From Actinomycetota bacterium (GTDB taxonomy: Bacteria > Actinomycetota > Humimicrobiia > Humimicrobiales > Humimicrobiaceae), in contig JAMCSM010000085.1 in assembly GCA_023380915.1 (NCBI GenBank), forward strand, positions 1-30,828: 30,828 bases of DNA, read 5' to 3'. Each line of letters starts with the position of its first letter. Positions within the stretch are counted from its first letter, which is position 1. The notes beneath the pieces are model-generated. The model was not told where the DNA came from and did not search any database. It saw only the letters and a list, made by a program, of their open reading frames with translations. This document shows positions 24,375 through 30,828 of the stretch, piece by piece. The translations under genes were made by a program, and so were the position numbers.

Positions 24375-26250
24375 GTGAAAGGATTTGGAACGGGCAATAT
24401 CAGGCTTTATTGTGCACAAATTAATCCTGTTGTAGGTGATTTTAAAAGTAATTATGAAATTATAGCAACACATTTGGAACGGGCAAAAAGGAATGGTGTT
24501 GATATCATCGCCTATCCTGAATTATGCCTTACTGGTTACCCTCCCGAAGATCTTGTTTTAAAGCCTGCATTTATTGAAGAAAACCTGCAATATCTCGACA
24601 AAATAAAAAAAATAACCGGTGGAATAACTGTAATACTGGGTTTTGTTAATAAGGATTTTGAAATTTATAATTCTGCAGCCATCATTCATAACAAAAAGGT
24701 TGTATCTATATATAATAAGCAATATTTACCCAATTATTCGGTTTTTGATGAAGAGAGATATTTCCAGAAAGGTTCTTCCAGTAATGTTTATAAAATTAAA
24801 GGCAACCTAATCGGTGTAAATATCTGTGAAGATATTTATTATTCGTCGGGACCTGCTAAGTTACAGGCCATATCAGGCGGGGCAGGTCTTATAATAAACA
24901 TATCCGCTTCACCCTATCATTCAGGAAAAATCCAGGAAAGGGAAAAAATCTTGTTTACCCGTGCTGTGGATAACAGGGTAAATATTTTATATGTGAATAT
25001 AGTCGGAGGCCAGGATGAACTGGTCTTTGATGGAAACAGCCTTATAATGAATGAAAAAGGTGACATACTTGTAAGGGCCAAACCATTTGAAGAAGATTAT
25101 TTTATTTATGATCTTAATACCGATGAGGTAGAATTCACCCGATTGCAGGATTCAAAATTCAAGAATCAAAGAGATAAAATACGTGAGGAAAATACAATTG
25201 TCCCCGTTATAACTATAGAAACAGAAGAGTCTAACAAAAACGCGGGAAAAAATAAAAATAAATCCGGCCCTGAAAATAATTCAGGGATTTTAAATGGAAA
25301 TAATACTTTTACAAAGACGTTCGATAGATATAAAGAACTTATATCATGCAGAGAAGAAGAAATATTAAAAGCATTGGTGCTTGGCACAAGGGATTATATA
25401 CAAAAAAACAAATTTAAAAAAGTCGTTATTGGTTTGAGCGGCGGAGTGGATTCCTCCTTTACAGCAGTAATTGCATCGCTTGCAATTGACAGTCAGAATG
25501 TAACCGGGGTAATTATGCCGTCAATGTATTCCTCGAAAGGAAGCATTGAAGATTCGGAAGCTCTTGCAGATAAGATAGGGATAAAAACTATAATAATTCC
25601 AATAAGTAAAATATATGACAGCTATCTGGTTAATTTAAATGAAATATTTAAAAACAGCGGAATAAATATTACAAAAGAAAATCTTCAGGCAAGGATAAGG
25701 GGCAATATACTTATGAGTCTTTCCAATGAAAATGGATGGCTTGTTCTTGCAACAGGGAACAAAAGCGAAATAAGCGTCGGCTACTGCACATTATATGGAG
25801 ATATGGTTGGAGGATTTTCACCCATTAAGGATATTTACAAAACAATGGTTTACAAAATTTGTAATTTTATAAATAAAAAATATTCCAATATAATCCCGGA
25901 CCTGATTTTAAAAAAAGTCCCATCTGCCGAACTCAAACCTGATCAAACAGATCAGGACAAACTGCCTCCATATGAACTGCTTGACAGTATTTTATCCTTA
26001 ATGGGTGAAAATCCTCCAACCATATCTCCATATAATGTGCAGTATTTTAAAAGCTTATATAGAAGAAGAAAAGGATTATAGAGAAATAGTTCAAATGGGT
26101 TATGAAGAAAAAATGGTAAAAGAAATCATTAATATGGTAGATTTTAATGAATATAAGAGAAGACAGGGTTCTCCCGGTATAAAAATAACTCAAAGAGCTT
26201 TTGGAAAAGACAGAAGATATCCAATAACCAATGGGTTTAAGTTAAGATAA
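24375..26250 (+). CDS. nadE: Glutamine-dependent NAD+ synthetase, interrupted by a 55-bp frameshifting insertion
   Basis: An N-terminal nitrilase-type glutaminase is joined to a C-terminal NAD synthetase. It makes NAD+ from deamido-NAD+, ATP and glutamine. The amidase triad is Glu49 (AYPELCLTG), Lys115 (YNKQYLP) and Cys151 (VNICEDIYY). The PP-loop is SGGVDSS at 355-361, and later comes [12 protein letters not shown]. The first frame reads normally to [10 protein letters not shown] (25994), then 29 unrelated residues and a stop at 26081. The missing end continues in another frame from 26050: [13 protein letters not shown]...NEYKRRQ...[10 protein letters not shown], stopping at 26250. Removing 25995-26049 joins both into a 606-residue protein. 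A linker at 283-312 is Asn/Lys-rich. The start is GTG without a clear ribosome-binding site; an in-frame stop lies two codons upstream. Confidence 0.88.
25985..26049 (+). repeat. 10-bp direct repeats bounding the nadE insertion
   Basis: CAGTATTTTA occurs at 25985-25994 and 26040-26049. The sequence from the end of the first copy to the end of the second is 55 bp, which is not a multiple of three. Some further similarity precedes each copy (CCTCCATATGAA versus TCTCCATATAAT), so the insert may be an imperfect tandem duplication. Confidence 0.9.
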
Positions 26251-26343
26251 CCTGATTATGGTTATTGCAAGAAAAACTACCAAGCCTATCGAAGCTATGA
26301 TATATAATAAATGTAATTTATTTTTAAATTAAGCAGTTGCAAG

Positions 26344-27018
26344 ATGCTGAAGATTGCAGTCTTATCACAAAATAAAGACAATATAGTTTTAATTACAAAA
26401 TTATTAACTCAGAATAATTTTGAATCCCGGCATGCAGATTCTATTGAAAAAATCGGATATAGCCTTGAAAAAGCAAAATTATGTATCCTGGACATCTGTA
26501 AAGGGAATTTCGAAAAAGAGACTTACTACCTGGAAATATTTAAAAAAATCAGCCTGACTGATATTCCAAAACTTCTGCTTTTAACGGAACTTCAATCCAA
26601 AAACCTTTCCGGTATTAAAACAAAATTCGACGACCTCCTTTTTTTTACGCAACTTGAAAAGGAACTTATTGTGAGAATCAACTTCATTCTTTCAAATTCA
26701 AAGATCTTAATACCCAGAAATAGCCTTGTTGTTAAAGAATTAATATTAGATCTGGAAAAATATGAACTTACCATAAAAGGTCTGCCAATAGAACTGACTT
26801 TTAAAGAATATGAACTTTTAAAGATCCTGATTGAAAATCAGAATAAAGTCTTTTCAAGAAGTAAACTTCTTTCAACGGTTTGGGGCTACAATTTTTATGG
26901 GGGCAGCAGAACTGTTGATGTTCATATGCGAAGGTTAAGGACAAAAATCACAAGTCCTTATGACCAGATGCTAAAAACCATAAGAAATGTTGGATATATG
27001 TTCTCTCCAAAAATTTAA
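26344..27018 (+). CDS. glnR: GlnR-like OmpR-family regulator with degenerate receiver
   Basis: A 224-residue protein. Residues about 128-222 are an OmpR-type winged helix: LTFKEYELLKILIENQNKVF, then WGYNFYGGSRTVDVHMRRLR and TIRNVGYMF. From memory of actinobacterial GlnR, the corresponding part reads LTYKEFELLKYL and [20 protein letters not shown], a very close match. The receiver domain (1-115) keeps a candidate Asp50 (LCILDIC) but has lost the N-terminal acidic pair (VLSQNKDN) and the conserved lysine (FDDLLFFTQLEKEL), as in orphan GlnR regulators that do not follow standard phosphorylation. No histidine kinase is adjacent. glnA follows directly, with GlnR-type boxes between. It probably activates glnA under nitrogen limitation. 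Confidence 0.8.
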   Translation: MLKIAVLSQNKDNIVLITKLLTQNNFESRHADSIEKIGYSLEKAKLCILDICKGNFEKETYYLEIFKKISLTDIPKLLLLTELQSKNLSGIKTKFDDLLFFTQLEKELIVRINFILSNSKILIPRNSLVVKELILDLEKYELTIKGLPIELTFKEYELLKILIENQNKVFSRSKLLSTVWGYNFYGGSRTVDVHMRRLRTKITSPYDQMLKTIRNVGYMFSPKI

Positions 27019-27052
27019 CACAGAATTAACATTAATGTAACTTAAAAGCAAC
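27015..27052 (+). promoter_or_regulatory. GlnR-type box array upstream of glnA
   Basis: Four 5-bp boxes start every 11 bases: TTAAC (27015), TTAAC (27026), GTAAC (27037) and GCAAC (27048), each followed by six unconserved bases. The actinobacterial GlnR site is described as gTnAC-n6-GaAAC repeats with the same spacing. The array begins on the glnR stop codon. TATAAAT (27063-27069) follows without a good -35, as expected for an activated promoter. Confidence 0.65.
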
Positions 27053-27157
27053 AAAAATATGGTATAAATACATTTATAAATTATCCTCAAAAATAATTTT
27101 AATTTTTTGAAATTTATTTAATAAAACTTTAAGAAACCAAGAAAGAAGGAGTTTGAA

Positions 27158-28492
27158 ATGGCAAAAAGTGATGAAATGAAGGAATTTGTATTAAAGAAAG
27201 CTCATGACAATAATATAAAGTTTATAAGATTCTGGTTTACAGATGTTCAGGGTACATAATTTTGTTTTACAATTACACTGGAAGAACTTGAAGGAGCTCT
27301 TTCTGAAGGAATGGGTTTTGACGGATCTTCCATCGAAGGATTTTCAAGAATTGAAGAAAGCGATGTTATTGCAATGCCTGACCCCAATACTTTCCAAATC
27401 CTGCCATGGAGTCCATCTGAAAATGGCATAGCACGAATGTTTTGTGACATTTTAGAGCCAAACGGTTCGCACTTTGAGGGCGATCCCAGATGGGTTCTCA
27501 AAAGAGCTTTAAAAAAATCAAGCGATCTTGGTTACACTTATTATGTCGGACCCGAACTTGAATATTTTTATTTTAAATCGGACAAAGATACCGAAACTCT
27601 TGATAAAGGGGGCTATTTTGATCTTACCACTCTGGATATGGCAAGTGAGCTGAGAAGAGATTCCATTCTTTTTCTGGAAGCAATGGGAATAGGGGTCGAA
27701 TATGCTCATCATGAAGTTGCACCCTCACAGCACGAAATTGACTTAAGATATACAGATGCGCTGACTATGGCTGACAATGCAATGACTTACCGCATGGTGG
27801 TAAAAGAAGTTGCCACAAGACATGGAGTTTATGCTTCATTCATGCCCAAACCTATTTTTGGACAGAATGGCAGTGGTATGCACACTCATCAATCCTTGTT
27901 TAAGGGCAATAAGAATGTCTTTTTTGACCCTGATGACAAATATAATCTGTCAAAGGAAGCCAAATGCTTCATCGCAGGCCTTCTTAAACATTCGAAAGAA
28001 ATAGTTGCAGTTACAAATCAGTGGGTTAATTCATACAAAAGACTGGTGCCCGGATATGAGGCACCCGTTTATATTTCCTGGGCAAGAAGAAACAGGTCCA
28101 CAATGGTTAGAGTTCCAATGTACAAACCGGGTAAGGAAAAGGCAACAAGAGTTGAATTCAGGTGTCCTGATCCTGCATGCAATCCATATCTTGCTTTCAG
28201 CCTTATGCTTGCTGCCGGCCTTGAAGGTATAAAAAACAATTATAAATTATCAGATCCCGTAGAAGAAAATATCTTCGAATGGGATGCCGCTAAAAGAGCG
28301 GAGGCCGGAATCGATACTTTACCTGATAACCTTTATGAAGCAGTAAAATATCTGGAAAACAGCAAATTGGCAAGAGAAACTCTTGGTGAGCATGTATTTA
28401 CAAAATTTATTGAAAACAAAAAAATTGAATGGGATAGATACAGAACCTATGTCACCAACTATGAGACAAACAGTTATCTGCCTATTCTTTAA
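27158..28492 (+). CDS. glnA: Type I glutamine synthetase with an in-frame TAA at codon 34
   Basis: AAGGAG lies six bases before the ATG at 27158. The frame reads MAKSDEMKEFVLKKAHDNNI...FTDVQGT, then TAA at 27257-27259, then FCFTITLEELEGAL and on to 28492 without another stop: 444 codons, the normal GSI length. Active-site motifs are all present: GFDGSSIEGF (Asp55, supplied to the neighbouring subunit), GPELEYFYF, HHEVAPSQHEIDLRY, NGSGMHTHQSLF, WARRNRSTMVRVP and RVEFRCPDPACNPYLA. The codons that usually give Leu/Ile-Lys-small are TAA-TTT-TGT, so more than one codon is changed. Restart at the ATG at 27311 would give a 393-residue protein lacking part of the N-terminal beta-grasp domain. It may be a mutation, an assembly fault or readthrough. 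Confidence 0.9.
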
Positions 28493-28505
28493 TTAAGAAC
28501 TTATC

Positions 28506-28830
28506 TTTGTCTTTAAGCAAGAAAAGCGTCATATTCTTTTTGGATTTCAACAGGGACAAGTGAGTTGGTCCTGGTTTTTAATTTTCCGGCTTTCTGGACT
28601 GACATTGCCTGAAACAATAAAGCCTTTTCCATTAAAAGGGGTAAGCAGTGATAAAAAATCTTTGAAGGATATAAGCTATTCGGCACAAGTGCCCTTGTCA
28701 ACATCCTTTGCCGACTCAAAAAAAGCGATAAATTCCTTTACTAAAATTTTGCCGGAAATAACTGCCTCAACCAGTTTTATCTGTTTCTCATTATAACCCT
28801 TTAAAAAATAATTTTTTATTCATTGGCAGG
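28506..28830 (-). pseudogene. Possible gene remnant downstream of glnA
   Basis: The 393-bp gap between glnA and the next gene has coding-like pieces on the minus strand but no intact frame. One frame reads NYFLKGYNEKQIKLVEAVISG and on to AKDVDKGTCAE before a TAG at 28678-28676, with no start codon. After the stop the same frame goes on to SFKDFLSLLTPFNGKGF, while a second frame reads MEKALLFQAMSVQKAGKLK and ends at EIQKEYDAFLA. This looks like a decayed gene with a stop and a frameshift. I do not recognise the family. The remaining 28831-28885 holds nothing I can identify. Confidence 0.3.
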
Positions 28831-28885
28831 CATAAAAGAAACTACTGTTTGTCTTCTTTAAGTCATGGATGAAAAAGAGATTTTA

Positions 28886-29491
28886 TTAAACCAGCTCAAG
28901 TAAAAGCCCAAGACCTATACAAAATAACCCTGCAAGAATCATTTTGACTATACTGATTATCAGGTTTCTCTTTGATACTTTACCAAGGAACAACCCTAAA
29001 CCAATAAGAATTAAAAAGGCAAGGGATGCGCTTATATAATAACAAATATTAATTGCAATAAATTTTCCAAAAAAGAAGGGCAGAAGAGGAATAAATGCAG
29101 TAACTCCTGCAGATAACCCATTTACGGCTGCCAGAACCCTCGAAGCAAAATCCTGAGCCCTGGATATTATTGTACCGTCCAAAATATGAAGTGTCGATTT
29201 CTCTAGATCCTTGATTTCTTTGGATCTTTCTGCACTTTCACTGATAAAAGCACTGAATGCTCCGGAAACAAACAGAGATATGGAAACTGCAGAGCCGGAA
29301 ATTATAACATGTTTATAATCCTGAGATCTGATAATATAATTACCAATTAATACTCCAATTATGGTAATTGCGCCATCAAAACTATTTATAGTAAAATATC
29401 TTCTGATAACCTGCAGTATGTGTGCGATTTTATTATAGGTTATTATTTTTTGCTTATAATCATCAAAAAAATTTTTTATTCTAATAAACAT
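28886..29491 (-). CDS. VIT/CCC1-like integral membrane protein
   Basis: A 201-residue membrane protein with about five helices. IRRYFTINSFDGAITIIGVLIGNYI near the N-terminus and the following small-residue helix (VIISGSAVSISLFVSGAFSAFISESAER) match the VIT1/CCC1 (DUF125) transporter superfamily. SRVLAAVNGLSAGVTAFIPLLPFFFG matches its C-terminal half. Eukaryotic members move iron or manganese across membranes. The acidic cytoplasmic metal-binding region of VIT1 is shortened here, so metal transport is possible but not shown. It lies 41 bases downstream of the HAD phosphatase gene on the same strand. Confidence 0.75.
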   Translation of the reverse strand: MFIRIKNFFDDYKQKIITYNKIAHILQVIRRYFTINSFDGAITIIGVLIGNYIIRSQDYKHVIISGSAVSISLFVSGAFSAFISESAERSKEIKDLEKSTLHILDGTIISRAQDFASRVLAAVNGLSAGVTAFIPLLPFFFGKFIAINICYYISASLAFLILIGLGLFLGKVSKRNLIISIVKMILAGLFCIGLGLLLELV

Positions 29492-29532
29492 ATAATCAAC
29501 TACATTAAATTATCTTTTAGACAAGCTGTGTT

Positions 29533-30324
29533 TTAATGCTCAAGCACAAATTTATATATTGCTTCCGCAACACCATCATCATCATTACTGCCTACTACTG
29601 CATCTGCAGCACTTTTCACTATGCCTGGCGCATTTCCCATTGCCACACCAAAACCTGCGAACTGTATAATACCCATATCGCTTTCGCTGTCCCCAATACT
29701 CATGACGTATTCCTTATCAATATTATATATCTTAAGAACTTTTTTTATAGCCGAAACCTTGCCTGCCTCTTTACTTAAAACATTCAAAAAATTTGGCCCT
29801 CCCCTTCTCACTTTAACATCATTATTAATATTATCCATTAATATTTCATTAAAATTATCTTCTTCATTGACTGTTGCAACAAACATTAGCGAACTTTTTA
29901 TAATATCTTCATCCAGTAAATTATCAATTTTAATCATTAAATCTCCCGTTTCAATTATATATCTGAAGCTGTCATGAAATTTTTCATAATATACGAAACC
30001 ATCAAGACAGCAAATTGCGATGCCCTTATCAAAATTACGGCCAAGATTTACGATATTTATTAAGGATTCCCTCGGAATTGGAAAAGATAAAATTGGATTT
30101 AAATTCCTGTCAATTATTACAGACCCCCCGGATGCTATCTGCAGATCTATCAATCCGAGTTCTTTCACCAATTTCCCGACCGAATAAATAGTTTTGCCGG
30201 TTGTTAATATCACTCTTATGCCATTCTCGAGGCAACAAAGAATTGCTTCTTTATTTTTGGTACTTATCTGGGATTTTGAATTAAATAATGTCCCGTCAAG
30301 ATCTATTGCTACAAGTTTTATCAA
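29533..30324 (-). CDS. Cof-type HAD-IIB family phosphatase
   Basis: About 263 residues. HAD motifs are all visible: I in VAIDLDGTLFNS with the nucleophile and acid aspartates, II in VILTTGK, III lysine in LSKEAGKVSAIK, and IV in MSIGDSESDMGII. A type IIB cap lies between II and III. These enzymes dephosphorylate sugar phosphates, FMN or similar small molecules. The open frame reaches back to 30423, but that extension crosses a terminator hairpin and reads as non-coding. A TTG at 30324, six bases after AAGGAA and just before LVAIDLDGTL, is the better start. Confidence 0.88.
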   Translation of the reverse strand: MIKLVAIDLDGTLFNSKSQISTKNKEAILCCLENGIRVILTTGKTIYSVGKLVKELGLIDLQIASGGSVIIDRNLNPILSFPIPRESLINIVNLGRNFDKGIAICCLDGFVYYEKFHDSFRYIIETGDLMIKIDNLLDEDIIKSSLMFVATVNEEDNFNEILMDNINNDVKVRRGGPNFLNVLSKEAGKVSAIKKVLKIYNIDKEYVMSIGDSESDMGIIQFAGFGVAMGNAPGIVKSAADAVVGSNDDDGVAEAIYKFVLEH

Positions 30325-30372
30325 ATCCAGTTCCTTTTTTCTTAAAATTTTATTTAAAAATACTAGATAAAA

Positions 30373-30411
30373 ATTAATAGTCTCCAGAGAATATTTCCAG
30401 AGACTATTAAT
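30373..30411 (-). terminator. Rho-independent terminator-like hairpin
   Basis: Perfect 12-bp arms ATTAATAGTCTC and GAGACTATTAAT enclose 15 bases. On the minus strand the stem ends in a run of T. It lies 35 bases after the stop of the small unknown gene, so it probably ends that transcript, with the phosphatase read by leakage or from its own promoter. Confidence 0.65.
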
Positions 30412-30445
30412 AATATAAATCACATGATAAAATTTTTAGATTTTT

Positions 30446-30778
30446 CTATACCTTTGTCCTTGCCTTAAGTTCCAAATCTTTAAAAAGCAGGGCGTTATCT
30501 TTCAAATATTTTATTGTATTAATAACAATGGGTATTAAATTCATAATTTTATAACTATCCATATCTTTGCATATATCCTGCTGATATAATTTATATTTGT
30601 CTCTTTCAATAATCTTATAAACAAGATCTGCATTAACATTATTGCTGCTCAATATTTTGTTTATTGTAACAAACCAGGAAAGCAGGTCTTCATTTTTCGT
30701 TATTTTTTGAATTATATTAAACAGTGATGTAAAATCATCAACTGCTATTATCGAATTCAATACATTATCACTACTCAT
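30446..30778 (-). CDS. Small unrecognised protein
   Basis: A 110-residue protein that I do not recognise. It has no signal peptide, membrane helix or cysteine motif; its single cysteine is in QQDICKDMD. The sequence is rich in Asp, Asn, Ile, Leu and Lys and looks all-helical (DDFTSLFNIIQKITKNEDLL, KIMNLIPIVINTIKYLKDNA). A mildly conserved-looking tail is basic (ELKARTKV). AAAGGAA occurs upstream of the ATG at a long distance. It ends at a terminator hairpin. The partner genes upstream are outside the window. Confidence 0.5.
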   Translation of the reverse strand: MSSDNVLNSIIAVDDFTSLFNIIQKITKNEDLLSWFVTINKILSSNNVNADLVYKIIERDKYKLYQQDICKDMDSYKIMNLIPIVINTIKYLKDNALLFKDLELKARTKV

Positions 30779-30828
30779 ATTCAGATTTTCATTCCTTTCA
30801 TAACTTTCTTAAATTAGGTTCTTCTACT

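Noticed and set aside
26222..26267. CAATAACCA / TGGTTATTG inverted repeat as nadE terminator
   Set aside because: The loop is 28 bases, the left arm is inside the coding sequence and no T run follows.
27257..27259. Selenocysteine or pyrrolysine at the glnA stop
   Set aside because: The codon is TAA, not TGA or TAG, and glutamine synthetase has no such residue at this position.
27251..27271. Small inversion as the cause of the glnA stop
   Set aside because: Inverting the GTA...TAC segment removes the stop but gives residues no closer to the family consensus.
27247..27501. Reading frame antisense to the start of glnA
   Set aside because: It mirrors conserved glutamine synthetase codons and has no ribosome-binding site or recognisable product.

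Overview
This is an AT-rich bacterial window, probably from an uncultured anaerobe or facultative anaerobe. It contains no rRNA, tRNA, CRISPR array or transposase gene that I can see. The best taxonomic clue is at 26.3-27.2 kb: an OmpR-type regulator with a degenerate receiver domain, closely resembling actinobacterial GlnR, lies just upstream of glnA. Between them are 5-bp boxes spaced 11 bp apart, as in GlnR sites. Together with the low GC this suggests a deep, low-GC actinobacterial lineage, but that is inference without a marker gene.

Region A (1-10.7 kb) is a carbohydrate-use operon on the minus strand. It reads: iron alcohol dehydrogenase, SDR oxidoreductase, small cupin, ABC solute-binding lipoprotein, two ABC permeases, a URO-D-family protein, a phosphomannose-isomerase-like fusion protein and a D-lyxose isomerase cut by the window edge. 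A divergent IclR-family regulator faces it. A good sigma-70 promoter and a perfect palindrome just downstream of the likely transcription start explain how that regulator could control the operon. No transporter ATPase is present, so it must be encoded elsewhere.

Region B (10.8-17.8 kb) is a minus-strand cluster resembling complex I: nuoA, B, CD, H, I, J, K and N, followed by a translationally coupled DUF1287 membrane-anchored protein. NuoEFG, NuoL and NuoM are absent. Iron-sulfur ligands are intact in NuoB and NuoI, but most hallmark proton-path and quinone-site residues of the membrane and CD subunits are replaced. This is the most unusual system in the window.

Region C (18-22.6 kb) holds an AI-2E-family permease, a minus-strand PHP/DUF4190/larC group with a possible folded RNA leader before larC, a 28-31-bp-armed inverted repeat in the divergent intergenic region, and a DUF2085 membrane protein.

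Region D (22.8-28.5 kb) reads forward: cysteine desulfurase, DUF59 Fe-S assembly protein, glutamine-dependent NAD synthetase, GlnR-like regulator and glutamine synthetase. Two of these normally essential genes are interrupted. nadE carries a 55-bp insertion bounded by 10-bp direct repeats, and removing it restores the frame exactly. glnA has an in-frame TAA at codon 34. These may be real mutations, assembly faults or recoding events.

Region E (28.5-30.8 kb) is minus-strand: a possible gene remnant, a VIT/CCC1-like membrane protein, a Cof-type HAD phosphatase, a terminator hairpin and a small unknown protein.
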